Below, in pieces: positions 25,001 through 32,343 of a stretch of DNA of 64,000 nt. This stretch comes from Candidatus Accumulibacter similis (lineage in GTDB: Bacteria; Pseudomonadota; Gammaproteobacteria; Burkholderiales; Rhodocyclaceae). The notes beneath the pieces are model-generated. The model saw only the letters and a list, made by a program, of their open reading frames with translations, was not told the origin of the DNA and did not search any database. The position numbers and the translations under genes were made by a program. Location of the stretch: contig CP054595.1 in NCBI GenBank assembly GCA_013347225.1, forward strand, positions 2,042,415 to 2,106,414, in the 5' to 3' direction. Every line of letters begins with the position of its first letter. The stretch's first letter is position 1.

Positions 25001-27162
25001 TCCTCGAAGCCTTCATGCGAGGGGTTGAGCTTCAACAGCTCGTCGCTCAGCACCTCGGAGATTTGGCCGTCGGCCATGCGCGGCACACCACCATCTTCGG
25101 CGCGCTCGATCAGCTTGTGGTGGTGTAGCGAGGCCACCAGCGCGTCGGTCAGGTAGCGCAGCGCGCCGGCCAGGAAGGAGCCCGAGCCCATCGCGGGGTC
25201 GCAGACCTTCAGGGCCAGGATGGCCTCGGGCCGCTTGGGCACCCACTCCACCACCGTGTCGAGGCCGGTGCGCTCATCCACCTCGGTACTGACGGCGTCG
25301 TAGGCGAGCGGCTGTAGCGTCCGGCGCACGGTGGGCGCCGCCAGTTGCGGCCGGGTATAGAATGTGCCGGCGCCTTTGCGCGTACCGCCCCAGCGCACCA
25401 GGAAGAACTGTCCCGGTGCCACCAGTCGGGCGCACAGTTGCCTCGCGGCCTTCGCCAAGGCTTCGGTGTCTTCGACGCTGCCGGCAGGTTTGCGGCCGCG
25501 CGGCTTCTTGACCAGGCCGGCTAGCACCGCCGCCTTTTCCAGCCAGGTCTGGGCACGTGCGAGGTGGTCGGCGCTGAGAACCAGTTCGTCGTCCGATTCG
25601 ACGACCTCGGGCTCCGCCTCGGCCTCGGGTTCAGGAGGCTCATCCGCCGCGTCCGCGTCGATCGGCTCGTCTGGCGGCTCCGGCTCTTCAGATTCGTCGC
25701 CTCCTGAATCGTCCTCGCCGGCGTCGGGTTTGTCCTTCTTCTTCAGCGCCTCGAAAAGCTGCTTGATGGTGGCGTCGTCCATTCCCTCCAGTTGCGACAG
25801 GGTCAGGGCAGGCTCGTTGCCCACCGCCAGGAACACTACCGGGTCGTCGGCTGCGGCCTGCTTCAGCTCGAAGTCCAGCAGGCCTTCGTACAGGACGCCG
25901 ATGTACTCGGACGACAGTGCCGAGAAGTCTACCGGCGCGTCCACCAGCGTGTTCTTTCGGCCTTGGCGCAGCCGCAAGCGCGTTCGTGTCAGCAGGCGCA
26001 GCATGTGCTGAACCTGGCGGTCGGTAATGGCGTTGCCCGGACTTTCCAGCAGCGCAAGGGCGCGCGAAATGCCGTCCCCGGATTGCGGATCACCCGGCTC
26101 GAACAGGCCGCCGCTGTACTGGGGCACCGGCAGTGCCTCGTGCGAAGAGCCGTGATATACCAGGCCGAACAGCGCCATCAGCCGCGGCCAGGCGCTGCGG
26201 CCCTGAGCCAGTCGTTCGTTGCCCCGGCCGCTGGCGCGACGGTCCAGGCTCTGCCGCAGGCCCTCCAGGCTGTAGGCGCGCTGGTAGATCGGGTTGTCGA
26301 CGGGCAGCAGGTTCCGGGCTTCGGCGAACAGCGTGATGATGCAGCGCATGACGATGCGCGAGCCGGCCACGTAGAGGTCGGCAAAGGCCGGTGCAGTGCC
26401 CGCTTGCTGGGCCTGCTCGATGGCGCTATGCGAGGCCGTGATCAGCTCTTCCACGCCCTGGCGGACGCGCTCGCCCAGTACGGCCGACAGATCGGCCTGA
26501 CCCTTGCGCGAGGCCAGGATGGCGCCGAGCAAGGGGCTTTCGGCCTTCTCGGTTGGTGCCGCCAAGGCGTCGCGGGACAGCAGGTGCCGCCACGCCATGA
26601 CCTGCGGCCCCGGCAGACCTTCGACAAACCACAAGTCGATGTCCCACTCGCACCAGGCATCATAGTCCTGGCCGGCATGCACGAGGCGCCATTGGCGCCC
26701 GTTGGTGACCAGCGCCAGGGGCTGCTGCTTCTGACGCAGCCACTCCACCACGCGGCTCAGCAACTGGCGCGAACGACCGACACCCAGGCGGCCGGCGAAC
26801 TGGCGGGACGCGCCCTCGTCCGGCACGAATACCGGCAGCACTTCTCCTTGCAGTCCTTGCCAGACACGCCGCGCCTTGATCAGTGCGCCGGTGAAGCTGC
26901 GCAGCGCCCAGCGCGCATCGACGCCTTGCGCCTTCTGCCACTCAGCTTCAGGCAAGGCTGACAGATCCTGCAGCATGAAGTCGAGCAAGGCGCTCAGGCG
27001 CTCATTGGTGCCATCAAAGGCCGTGAGGGCGCGGCGCAGCTTGTCGGCATGCAAGGTCGACAGTGCGGGCAATTCGGCGGCAAAGGCCGTGGAGATCTTG
27101 TCTGGCGAAATCAGCAGACCACCGTGGTTCAGGCTGCTCCACCAAGCGATGTTGTGGTTCAT
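22066..27162 (-). CDS. Large Eco57I/type IIG-like adenine-specific DNA methyltransferase (DrmMI position)
   Basis: The protein has 1698 aa. SAM-binding motif I is V-C-D-P-A-M-G-S-G-S-F (653-663) and catalytic motif IV is NPPW (971-974), typical of N6-adenine methyltransferases. The N-terminal third contains LVTNGRQWRL near 152, a pattern common in type IIG N-termini, but I see no complete PD-(D/E)XK nuclease motif. An acidic linker rich in D, E and P lies at about 483-527. Residues about 1150-1580 form the likely target-recognition region and are coded by markedly A/T-richer DNA than the rest of the gene. It overlaps the SNF2 gene by ATGA (27159-27162) and the helicase gene by one base. In DISARM the methylase marks host DNA; that role here is inferred. 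Confidence 0.85.
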   Translation of the reverse strand: MNHNIAWWSSLNHGGLLISPDKISTAFAAELPALSTLHADKLRRALTAFDGTNERLSALLDFMLQDLSALPEAEWQKAQGVDARWALRSFTGALIKARRVWQGLQGEVLPVFVPDEGASRQFAGRLGVGRSRQLLSRVVEWLRQKQQPLALVTNGRQWRLVHAGQDYDAWCEWDIDLWFVEGLPGPQVMAWRHLLSRDALAAPTEKAESPLLGAILASRKGQADLSAVLGERVRQGVEELITASHSAIEQAQQAGTAPAFADLYVAGSRIVMRCIITLFAEARNLLPVDNPIYQRAYSLEGLRQSLDRRASGRGNERLAQGRSAWPRLMALFGLVYHGSSHEALPVPQYSGGLFEPGDPQSGDGISRALALLESPGNAITDRQVQHMLRLLTRTRLRLRQGRKNTLVDAPVDFSALSSEYIGVLYEGLLDFELKQAAADDPVVFLAVGNEPALTLSQLEGMDDATIKQLFEALKKKDKPDAGEDDSGGDESEEPEPPDEPIDADAADEPPEPEAEAEPEVVESDDELVLSADHLARAQTWLEKAAVLAGLVKKPRGRKPAGSVEDTEALAKAARQLCARLVAPGQFFLVRWGGTRKGAGTFYTRPQLAAPTVRRTLQPLAYDAVSTEVDERTGLDTVVEWVPKRPEAILALKVCDPAMGSGSFLAGALRYLTDALVASLHHHKLIERAEDGGVPRMADGQISEVLSDELLKLNPSHEGFEEALRAQLKRHIVERCLYGVDLDPLAVELGRMALWVETMDRDLPFGFLDHKLKVGNSLVGAWFDTYRDYPAMAWAREGGDKDYHKDKPGNLVNHFYVNAKGKKQGDKFTAAINNQGKAVPEQLRAQLAGQMNLGSATEASDVHDELLKVFRALHRLPVHDSDKRATMYRDKVLNNPHYHALKARMDLWCTLWFWPGEQIDLAPLPFDFVLPGEAALALARDEARRRRFFHWELEFPDVFTASQPGFDAMLGNPPWEIQKPNSKEFFSNHDPLYRAYGKQEALAKQLDYFKSLPTLEHQWIAYNAGIKGMSNWVKCVGQPFGDRVTTDKDGKKKHDLNLGGRGQNGFAESTRLHAKWKAQRSKRKGFADPAHPFVHQGSADLNTYKMFLELCHALLRSQGRMGMIVPSGIYADKGTLQLREMFLDHCDWQWVFGFENREAVFDIHRSFKFCAVIIQKGGRTAVIRSGFMHRNVDDWAQADKYALSYPRERVIQLSPYSKALLEIRSERDVRVLEKIYANGVLLGDPSERGWGANYATEFDMTSDSKLFSPTWKWETQGYQADEYGHWLKGPWANYVGPRNVLEREVDLVLSRDGIHALSVNQIESVALPLFQGAMVNQYEWCGSAYSGGAGQRISWRRLHPSQERVIAPQFLMDAQVFSQRGKRITPYRFGFRGISNTTNARTFIGASIPALPSSNMLPILFMRNCVAVCKINAVVNSFAVDYFARVRISTGTGAVAMTYSSIAEIPLVKEVGEVAEEAIVLHSAALNWTGPLFSRNWIELRLVYPSIGNVSLMKLMSITYHDRLRRRVILDALVAYCQGLSFDDLRFVLEDCDKPLATQGVAPSNPKGLWRVDKDKHPELRHTVLSLIAFKDLEQKGLNGFLTQNEGDGWLVPETLRLAEFSMGQDDRAQEPQPVASRLGPRFLDWQLGQDVTRSWEECAAHATLIRRIVPPQYPTDDASSTALLAAEEPAAYKQGGLF

Positions 27163-30100
27163 GCCGCAGCCCCCGGGATCCGGATCTCGACCGTGACCGG
27201 GAAGACCTGCGCCGTCGACCGCAGGCTGAACCGCGCAGGCAAGACGTGGTTAACGACCCGATCCCGCTCCTGGACGAGCCGTTCCTGCAGATCGCCGTAC
27301 TGGCCTTGGCGGCGCTTCAACTCGTCCTGCAGGCCGCGCAGCTTCTGTTCCGCCAAAGCGTTGGCGTCTTCCAGCAGCGAATATTGCAAGGCTGCGGTGC
27401 GCTGCTCCTCGATCTCTCGCTTGATCTTCTCGATGCTGGCGGTACGCTGTAGCGCGGACACCTCCCGGATTCGACGCTCGAAGGCCTCCTTCTCGAACGC
27501 CGTGGCCTCGGCACCAGCCGCTTTCAGTTCGGCGCTGATCGTCGTGGTCAATTGGGTCCGGTAGTTGTTGATCCAGGTCCGAACCTCGTCATCCACGCCG
27601 TCCCAGATCTCCCGAGCCCTCGCCGTACCGCCGGGATCTTCGACCCCCGGCTGCGCAGCGCCATGGGGCCCGGCGTAGGCCACTGCATCGCCAAGCACGC
27701 AGCCCTTTATCGGCAAAACAACTGTGCGCACCCAGTGGTGAAAGGTTTCGCGCAGCTCGTTGACGGCCATCTCTTCCACGGTCACCAGCAGCAGTGCGTC
27801 CGCACCAGCAGGCACTGGGCCGCGGGTGACCACCCAGCGGCTGGGCGGCGTGAACTCGCTCTGGCCGCCGGGGAAGCGCAGGCGTGCGAAGGACGCCAGC
27901 GCCTGCCGCATGACCGGGTGCCCGAGGTGCAGCAGCACTGTGTCCATCGACGGGCGGAAGACGGGTCGGCCGTTGATCGTGTGGATGAAGTGCTGGTTGT
28001 CGAACACCAGCCAGGGCATCGCACCGGCGACGCCCTTGTTCGCACGCAGCCGCAAGCTGTCGTCCACCACCGCCTGCCAGCGCGATGGCAAGGGCGACCG
28101 CAGCCGCATGCGGCCCCGGGCGTCGGGCCCGTCCATCGGTTCTTGCGCAGAGCCCAGGCCCAAGGCGATGCGCAAGGTCTCTTGAAGCGTCACCGGGCTG
28201 AGGTCCAGATCGGCCAGCAACTGTTCGAACCGGGCACGGTCTTCGGTTCCCCTCTCCTGGGTTTGCACGCGGGCATCGTCTGACTCTGACTGGCGCTTCT
28301 TGATTTCGCGCTCAAGCTCGGAGAACACGAACTTGTCGTCGTTGAACTCCATCATGCGGCGCTGGAAGGCCGCATCGAAGAGTTCGCCGACGGATCCCAG
28401 GTCTTCGCGGATGCCATTGACCTTTTCCAGAACGCGGGCGACAAAAGCCAGGTCGGCATCGTCGTCGCTGGCGAAGTGGTAGATGGTCACATCGCGTGAT
28501 TGGCCATGGCGGTCAATGCGGCCGTTGCGCTGTTCAAGACGCGAAGGGCTCCAGGGAATCTCGAAGTGCATCAACAGTCGGGCCGTGTGCTGGAGGTTCA
28601 AGCCTTCTGATGCTGCATCGGTTGCCACCAGAATCTGCACCGGCGAATCGGGGTCGTTGAAGGCGAGCTTGATGCGCTCACGGTCTTCGTCGCTCATGCC
28701 ACCGTAGAGCTTGATGATCGCGCCGCTGTCGGCACCGAACTCGCGCTCCAGGCGCTGAACAACATAGTCCAGGGTCGTCTTGTATTCGGTGAAGACGATC
28801 AGCCGCTCGTCACCGTTCCAGGCTTCGGCGTTGCGCAGGCGCTGCTTCACCAGGTCTTTCAGGCGGTCGAAGCGGGCATCGACCGTCGGCACCTTGTTGA
28901 CGACGGGAAGTTGATCCAGCTTCAAGGCGTGAAGCGCCGTGTCGACCGCCGCGATTTCTGCGGTGAGGTTGCCCAGGTAGGGATGCATCCAGGCACCGAC
29001 GACATGGGTCGCGTGCAGGTTGCGGCTTTCACGTTCCTGGTCGTCGTCGATGTCCTCCTGCAATGCCCGCTTGGCCGCCAGCACTTCGCTGGCCTGCGTG
29101 GCTTCCCGTTCCGCCAGGCCGGCCTTGAAGCGGAGCCAGCTGTCGGCGAAGGTGACGGAGCTGGAGAGCAAACGCTTGCGCAGCACTTCAATGGCGAAGT
29201 TGAGGACGGTCCGTGCTTCAGGTGCAGCGATGATCTGGCGCTTCAGGGCGACACAGAAAGCTCGCACTGCCGTGGCCAGTTCCTTTTCGGCCTTGGGCAA
29301 GTACAGGGGCAGCGGTTCGAGATAGCGCGTGGCAAAGCGCGGCGGGCGCCCAGCCTCTTTGTCCTGCCCGTTGATCTCACTCTTCAGCCGGCGGATCAGC
29401 ACGTCGCCAATCATCTGGCGCTCTTTTTCGGTGAATTCTGGCGTGCGCGTGAAGCGGACCGGGTCCAGCTGCTCCAACAGGCCCGAAAAGCATCGGGTGT
29501 GCCCGTTGTGAGGCGTGGCCGTCAGGAACAGCCGATGCTCAAACCATGGCGTCAGCATTCGCAGCATGTCGGACAGATCGCTGTCCTGGCCGAAATTCGA
29601 CGGCATGAGGTTGTGCGCCTCATCGACGATCAGTAAATCCCAGGGCAGCTGCGCACCTTGGTGGGACTGGGTGGAGCGGCAGTTGGCGATGAACTGCTCC
29701 AGCACGTCGGGCTGCCGGAGGTAGTGGTACGAGGTGATGATCCTGGGCAGCGCGCGCCAGGGGTTGGCGTCCAGGCCCATGTCCTTCTGCAGCTTGTGGG
29801 TGGCCGCCTTGTCGACGATGTCGAAGCCGAGGGAGAACTTGTCTTCCATTTCCTGCTGCCACTGGGTGCGCAGTGAAGCGGGCGTCAGGATCAGAACGCG
29901 CCGGATGCGGCGCTTGCGCACCAGTTCGGCCAGGATCAGGCCCGCCTCGACGGTCTTGCCCAGGCCGACGTCGTCGGCCAGCAGCAACGAGACGCGAGGC
30001 ATGCGCATGGCGCGCGCCAACGGGACGAGTTGGAAGTCATCGGCGCTGACGGCGCCATAGACCGGCGCGGTGGGAACTAGCTCGGCGCGCGTTTGGGGCG

Positions 30101-30446
30101 ATCGAGCCGACAGAAAGGGCGTGACGGCCGTCCATCGCGTAGCCCGCTGCAAAGCTAGGAAGTCGCGCATGCGCATCGGTGCATCAAGGGCTATGCGAGG
30201 CAGTGCGTTGGGCTCCAGCAGCACGGGCTCTCGCTCTCGCTCCCACAACAGGGTTTCTTCCGCCTCGCCATCCGAGTCACTGAATTCGATGGTGACCATG
30301 TGCAGCAACTGGGCGTCATGACGGGCGGCGAAAGGATCTACCGCAGAAATCACACCCCGGCGATTGCGTACCGTCGCCAGCATGCCTACGCGAGGCAACG
30401 CTGCCGGGGGTGCATGGGTCAGGGTCATCAGCTTCTCAGCATTCAT
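27159..30446 (-). CDS. SNF2-like DNA helicase/translocase (DrmD-like)
   Basis: The protein has 1095 aa from ATG 30446; an in-frame ATG six codons later (30428) has a better-placed GAGAAG and is an alternative. SNF2/Rad54-type SF2 motifs: DDVGLGKT (158-165), DEAH (275-278), FLTATPHNGH near 307-316, ATDAASEGLNLQ (608-619) and QRNGRIDRHGQ (639-649). The C-terminal third has a long charged helical region, probably coiled coil (about 990-1060). It resembles DrmD, the SNF2 helicase that distinguishes class 1 DISARM. It is the first gene of the four-gene minus-strand operon and shares its upstream region with a divergent gene. Confidence 0.85.
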   Translation of the reverse strand: MNAEKLMTLTHAPPAALPRVGMLATVRNRRGVISAVDPFAARHDAQLLHMVTIEFSDSDGEAEETLLWEREREPVLLEPNALPRIALDAPMRMRDFLALQRATRWTAVTPFLSARSPQTRAELVPTAPVYGAVSADDFQLVPLARAMRMPRVSLLLADDVGLGKTVEAGLILAELVRKRRIRRVLILTPASLRTQWQQEMEDKFSLGFDIVDKAATHKLQKDMGLDANPWRALPRIITSYHYLRQPDVLEQFIANCRSTQSHQGAQLPWDLLIVDEAHNLMPSNFGQDSDLSDMLRMLTPWFEHRLFLTATPHNGHTRCFSGLLEQLDPVRFTRTPEFTEKERQMIGDVLIRRLKSEINGQDKEAGRPPRFATRYLEPLPLYLPKAEKELATAVRAFCVALKRQIIAAPEARTVLNFAIEVLRKRLLSSSVTFADSWLRFKAGLAEREATQASEVLAAKRALQEDIDDDQERESRNLHATHVVGAWMHPYLGNLTAEIAAVDTALHALKLDQLPVVNKVPTVDARFDRLKDLVKQRLRNAEAWNGDERLIVFTEYKTTLDYVVQRLEREFGADSGAIIKLYGGMSDEDRERIKLAFNDPDSPVQILVATDAASEGLNLQHTARLLMHFEIPWSPSRLEQRNGRIDRHGQSRDVTIYHFASDDDADLAFVARVLEKVNGIREDLGSVGELFDAAFQRRMMEFNDDKFVFSELEREIKKRQSESDDARVQTQERGTEDRARFEQLLADLDLSPVTLQETLRIALGLGSAQEPMDGPDARGRMRLRSPLPSRWQAVVDDSLRLRANKGVAGAMPWLVFDNQHFIHTINGRPVFRPSMDTVLLHLGHPVMRQALASFARLRFPGGQSEFTPPSRWVVTRGPVPAGADALLLVTVEEMAVNELRETFHHWVRTVVLPIKGCVLGDAVAYAGPHGAAQPGVEDPGGTARAREIWDGVDDEVRTWINNYRTQLTTTISAELKAAGAEATAFEKEAFERRIREVSALQRTASIEKIKREIEEQRTAALQYSLLEDANALAEQKLRGLQDELKRRQGQYGDLQERLVQERDRVVNHVLPARFSLRSTAQVFPVTVEIRIPGAAA

Positions 30447-30711
30447 GTCTTTGTTCTGATTGGTTGTGACGGGAGTCCCCGCACCATGCTTCGACCACCT
30501 GCTTTGGCGACGCACTCGTTGTACGAGGCGACTTGGCCGCTGGTGTGCCGTCCGGGCCAGCTTCGACGTGGTTCGAGACGAAAGGGGAGCGTGTCGATCT
30601 TGACGCATGCCTTGCTTGGCCGTGCTCAGGGTTTCTATGGTGCAAGTGCGATAATGTACCCGAGTGTCCAGCATAAGCCAAAGTGGAAGACACCTTGATG
30701 AGGGATGACTG
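30447..30711. promoter_or_regulatory. Divergent promoter region of the defence operon
   Basis: These 265 bp separate the SNF2 gene (minus) from the 388-aa gene (plus). An extended -10-like TGCGATAAT is at 30647-30655, pointing to the plus gene, without a clear -35. A small perfect inverted repeat, CTCGT-TGT-ACGAG, is at 30515-30527, closer to the SNF2 start, and could be a regulator site. Motifs seen; function inferred. Confidence 0.35.
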
Positions 30712-31878
30712 ATGTCGGTTTCTGCAGGCAGGCGCGAGAGCGCATCTGCTGTCGTGACGGAAGGGCGGTTTGAGAGTCTGAGCGAGGCTCTGGAGGAATG
30801 GTTTGAACGTCCGCTGACCGATCTGCCGGAAGCCCTGCGGCAGCGAGTGGAGCACGAGTTCTTGCCATTCACGTGGGACCTCTTGAGCCCCGAGCAACGT
30901 CGCGACTTTACACAGCAGTGGGATTACAAGAACGATCCAGCCACGGAGCCGGAGCGCCAAGCCGCGTGGGACTTGGTTGCCCGGAGGCTGGAGGTGGAAG
31001 GCAAGATGAGAGAGTGGGAACACACTTGCGCAGGGACGGCAACGGAACTGGCTACGAAAGAGGCGCGACTGGCAGAGCTGAGAGAAGAGATCACGAAGAT
31101 CGATCTGGCGGAGAAGCACATGTCCGGCAAAGAGCGCAGTGAAAAAGTGCGGCGAGGCGATCGTCCAGACGAGTCGGCGAGAACAGACGAGGATTTCCCG
31201 TACATCGCGTACCCGCGGGCCATGAAGCGACTGCGCGAACGCTTGGGCGCCACGCGGGAAGAAGTGGCTGCGTGGGTGTTCTGGGGCGAGACTCAAGGCG
31301 GTTTGGTCGCGTATACCAATGCGAACGAGCTGGATCCGCCGCCGAAGTTTGCATTCTTCTACACGATGGGCGACGACTACATATCCCCGTTGATGGCCTG
31401 CTGGTTTCGGCGCGACGACATTGAAGCGTTCGAGCCAGACGAGCGCTACATCACCGGCAAGACATTGATTGAACGATGGGGCAACGAACCGCACATCGAG
31501 CCCAAAGCCTTCGTGCTGGCGAAGATAGAGGAGTCGCGGTTGCTCGACATACACCCCAATTATGGGGGAACGCGAGCGACGTGGCCGGAGCGGGAAGAAT
31601 TTCCTCCTTTGGAGAGTGGTTTGTTCGCGCTCTCGCAGGTGAAGGCGATCGAAGCGGAGGATTTTGGAATCGGCACGCCGCCGGTGCCCGATGCCAAACC
31701 TGCTGGCCACTTGAACCATGACCCCGTTTTGCAGGCGAAGGCCAATGCGATTGCTCAGGACATGCTGAAGAATAATCGTCGCGCTATTGTTACGCGCGAT
31801 AGGGTGGCGAGCATTCTGGCCCGACAGGAGGCCATGGACGTGGGCACCGTTACGCGGCGGATCCGCAAGAGGTGGTGA
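30712..31878 (+). CDS. Uncharacterised protein divergent from the defence operon
   Basis: The protein has 388 aa, with an AGGGA ribosome-binding site ahead of ATG 30712. I do not recognise a family. It is soluble and charged. Residues about 85-130 form a likely coiled coil (E-L-A-T-K-E-A-R-L-A-E-L-R-E-E). A central globular part is rich in W, F and Y (VAAWVFWGETQGGLVAYTN, then FFYTMGDDYISPLMACWF). The last about 50 residues are basic and could form a helix-turn-helix (RDRVASILARQEAMDVGTVT, then R-R-I-R-K-R-W). Its place opposite the operon start suggests a regulator or sensor, but an independent cargo gene is equally possible. A strong intrinsic terminator follows. Confidence 0.8.
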   Translation: MSVSAGRRESASAVVTEGRFESLSEALEEWFERPLTDLPEALRQRVEHEFLPFTWDLLSPEQRRDFTQQWDYKNDPATEPERQAAWDLVARRLEVEGKMREWEHTCAGTATELATKEARLAELREEITKIDLAEKHMSGKERSEKVRRGDRPDESARTDEDFPYIAYPRAMKRLRERLGATREEVAAWVFWGETQGGLVAYTNANELDPPPKFAFFYTMGDDYISPLMACWFRRDDIEAFEPDERYITGKTLIERWGNEPHIEPKAFVLAKIEESRLLDIHPNYGGTRATWPEREEFPPLESGLFALSQVKAIEAEDFGIGTPPVPDAKPAGHLNHDPVLQAKANAIAQDMLKNNRRAIVTRDRVASILARQEAMDVGTVTRRIRKRW

Positions 31879-31942
31879 TTGTCGGGACGACTGCCCGACT
31901 GCCTTCTTTTGCCCTTCAAACCCTTTGTTTTTCAATGATTTA

Positions 31943-31975
31943 AGGCGGAGTCCTTCGGCTTTCGCCTGTTTTTTT
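31943..31975 (+). terminator. Intrinsic terminator with UUCG tetraloop
   Basis: An 11-position stem beginning AGGCGGAG pairs with CTTTCGCCT (two wobble pairs, one mismatch), capped by C-TTCG-G, then a run of seven T. It ends transcription of the 388-aa gene and insulates the AlpA/primase genes. Confidence 0.8.
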
Positions 31976-32079
31976 GCCCGCGCAGAATACTTGCCAGGTG
32001 ATCCGCTGCAATCCTCAATTGCACGGACAAGGCCACCTAGCAACGCGGAGCACCCGGCCTTGTTCGTAAGGAAATGAAC

Positions 32080-32331
32080 ATGGCTGAGCAACTCCGATCG
32101 TTTCTCCGTCTCAAGCAAGTCAAGACCGTCACCGGCATGTCTCGTAGCTGGACTTACGAGGCGATCCGGCGAGGCGAGTTCCCCGCGCCGATCCCATTGA
32201 GCGCGCGAGCCGTCGCGTGGGATTCTGCGTCCATCGCGGCTTGGCAGGCGGCGCGTATCGCCGGCAAGTCGGATGCCGAGATCCGGGAGCTGGTTGCCCG
32301 CCTCGAAGCTGCCCGCAAAGCGGCCTCCTGA
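32080..32331 (+). CDS. AlpA-family DNA-binding regulator
   Basis: The protein has 83 aa. ATG 32080 is preferred to the ATG six bases upstream because AAGGAA is then correctly spaced. It is a single winged-helix/MerR-like domain: FLRLKQVKTVTGMSRSWTYE, R-R-G-E-F-P-A-P, and A-V-A-W-D-S-A-S-I, the pattern of phage/P4 AlpA regulators that activate island excision and replication genes. It sits 12 bp upstream of the primase gene and is probably cotranscribed with it. Confidence 0.88.
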   Translation: MAEQLRSFLRLKQVKTVTGMSRSWTYEAIRRGEFPAPIPLSARAVAWDSASIAAWQAARIAGKSDAEIRELVARLEAARKAAS

Positions 32332-32343
32332 GGAGCAGCGGCC

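Noticed and set aside
27159..30446. Type I or III restriction subunit (HsdR/Res)
   Set aside because: DDVGLGKT and QRNGRIDRHGQ are SNF2-type motifs, and there is no HsdS gene or obvious nuclease domain in the protein.
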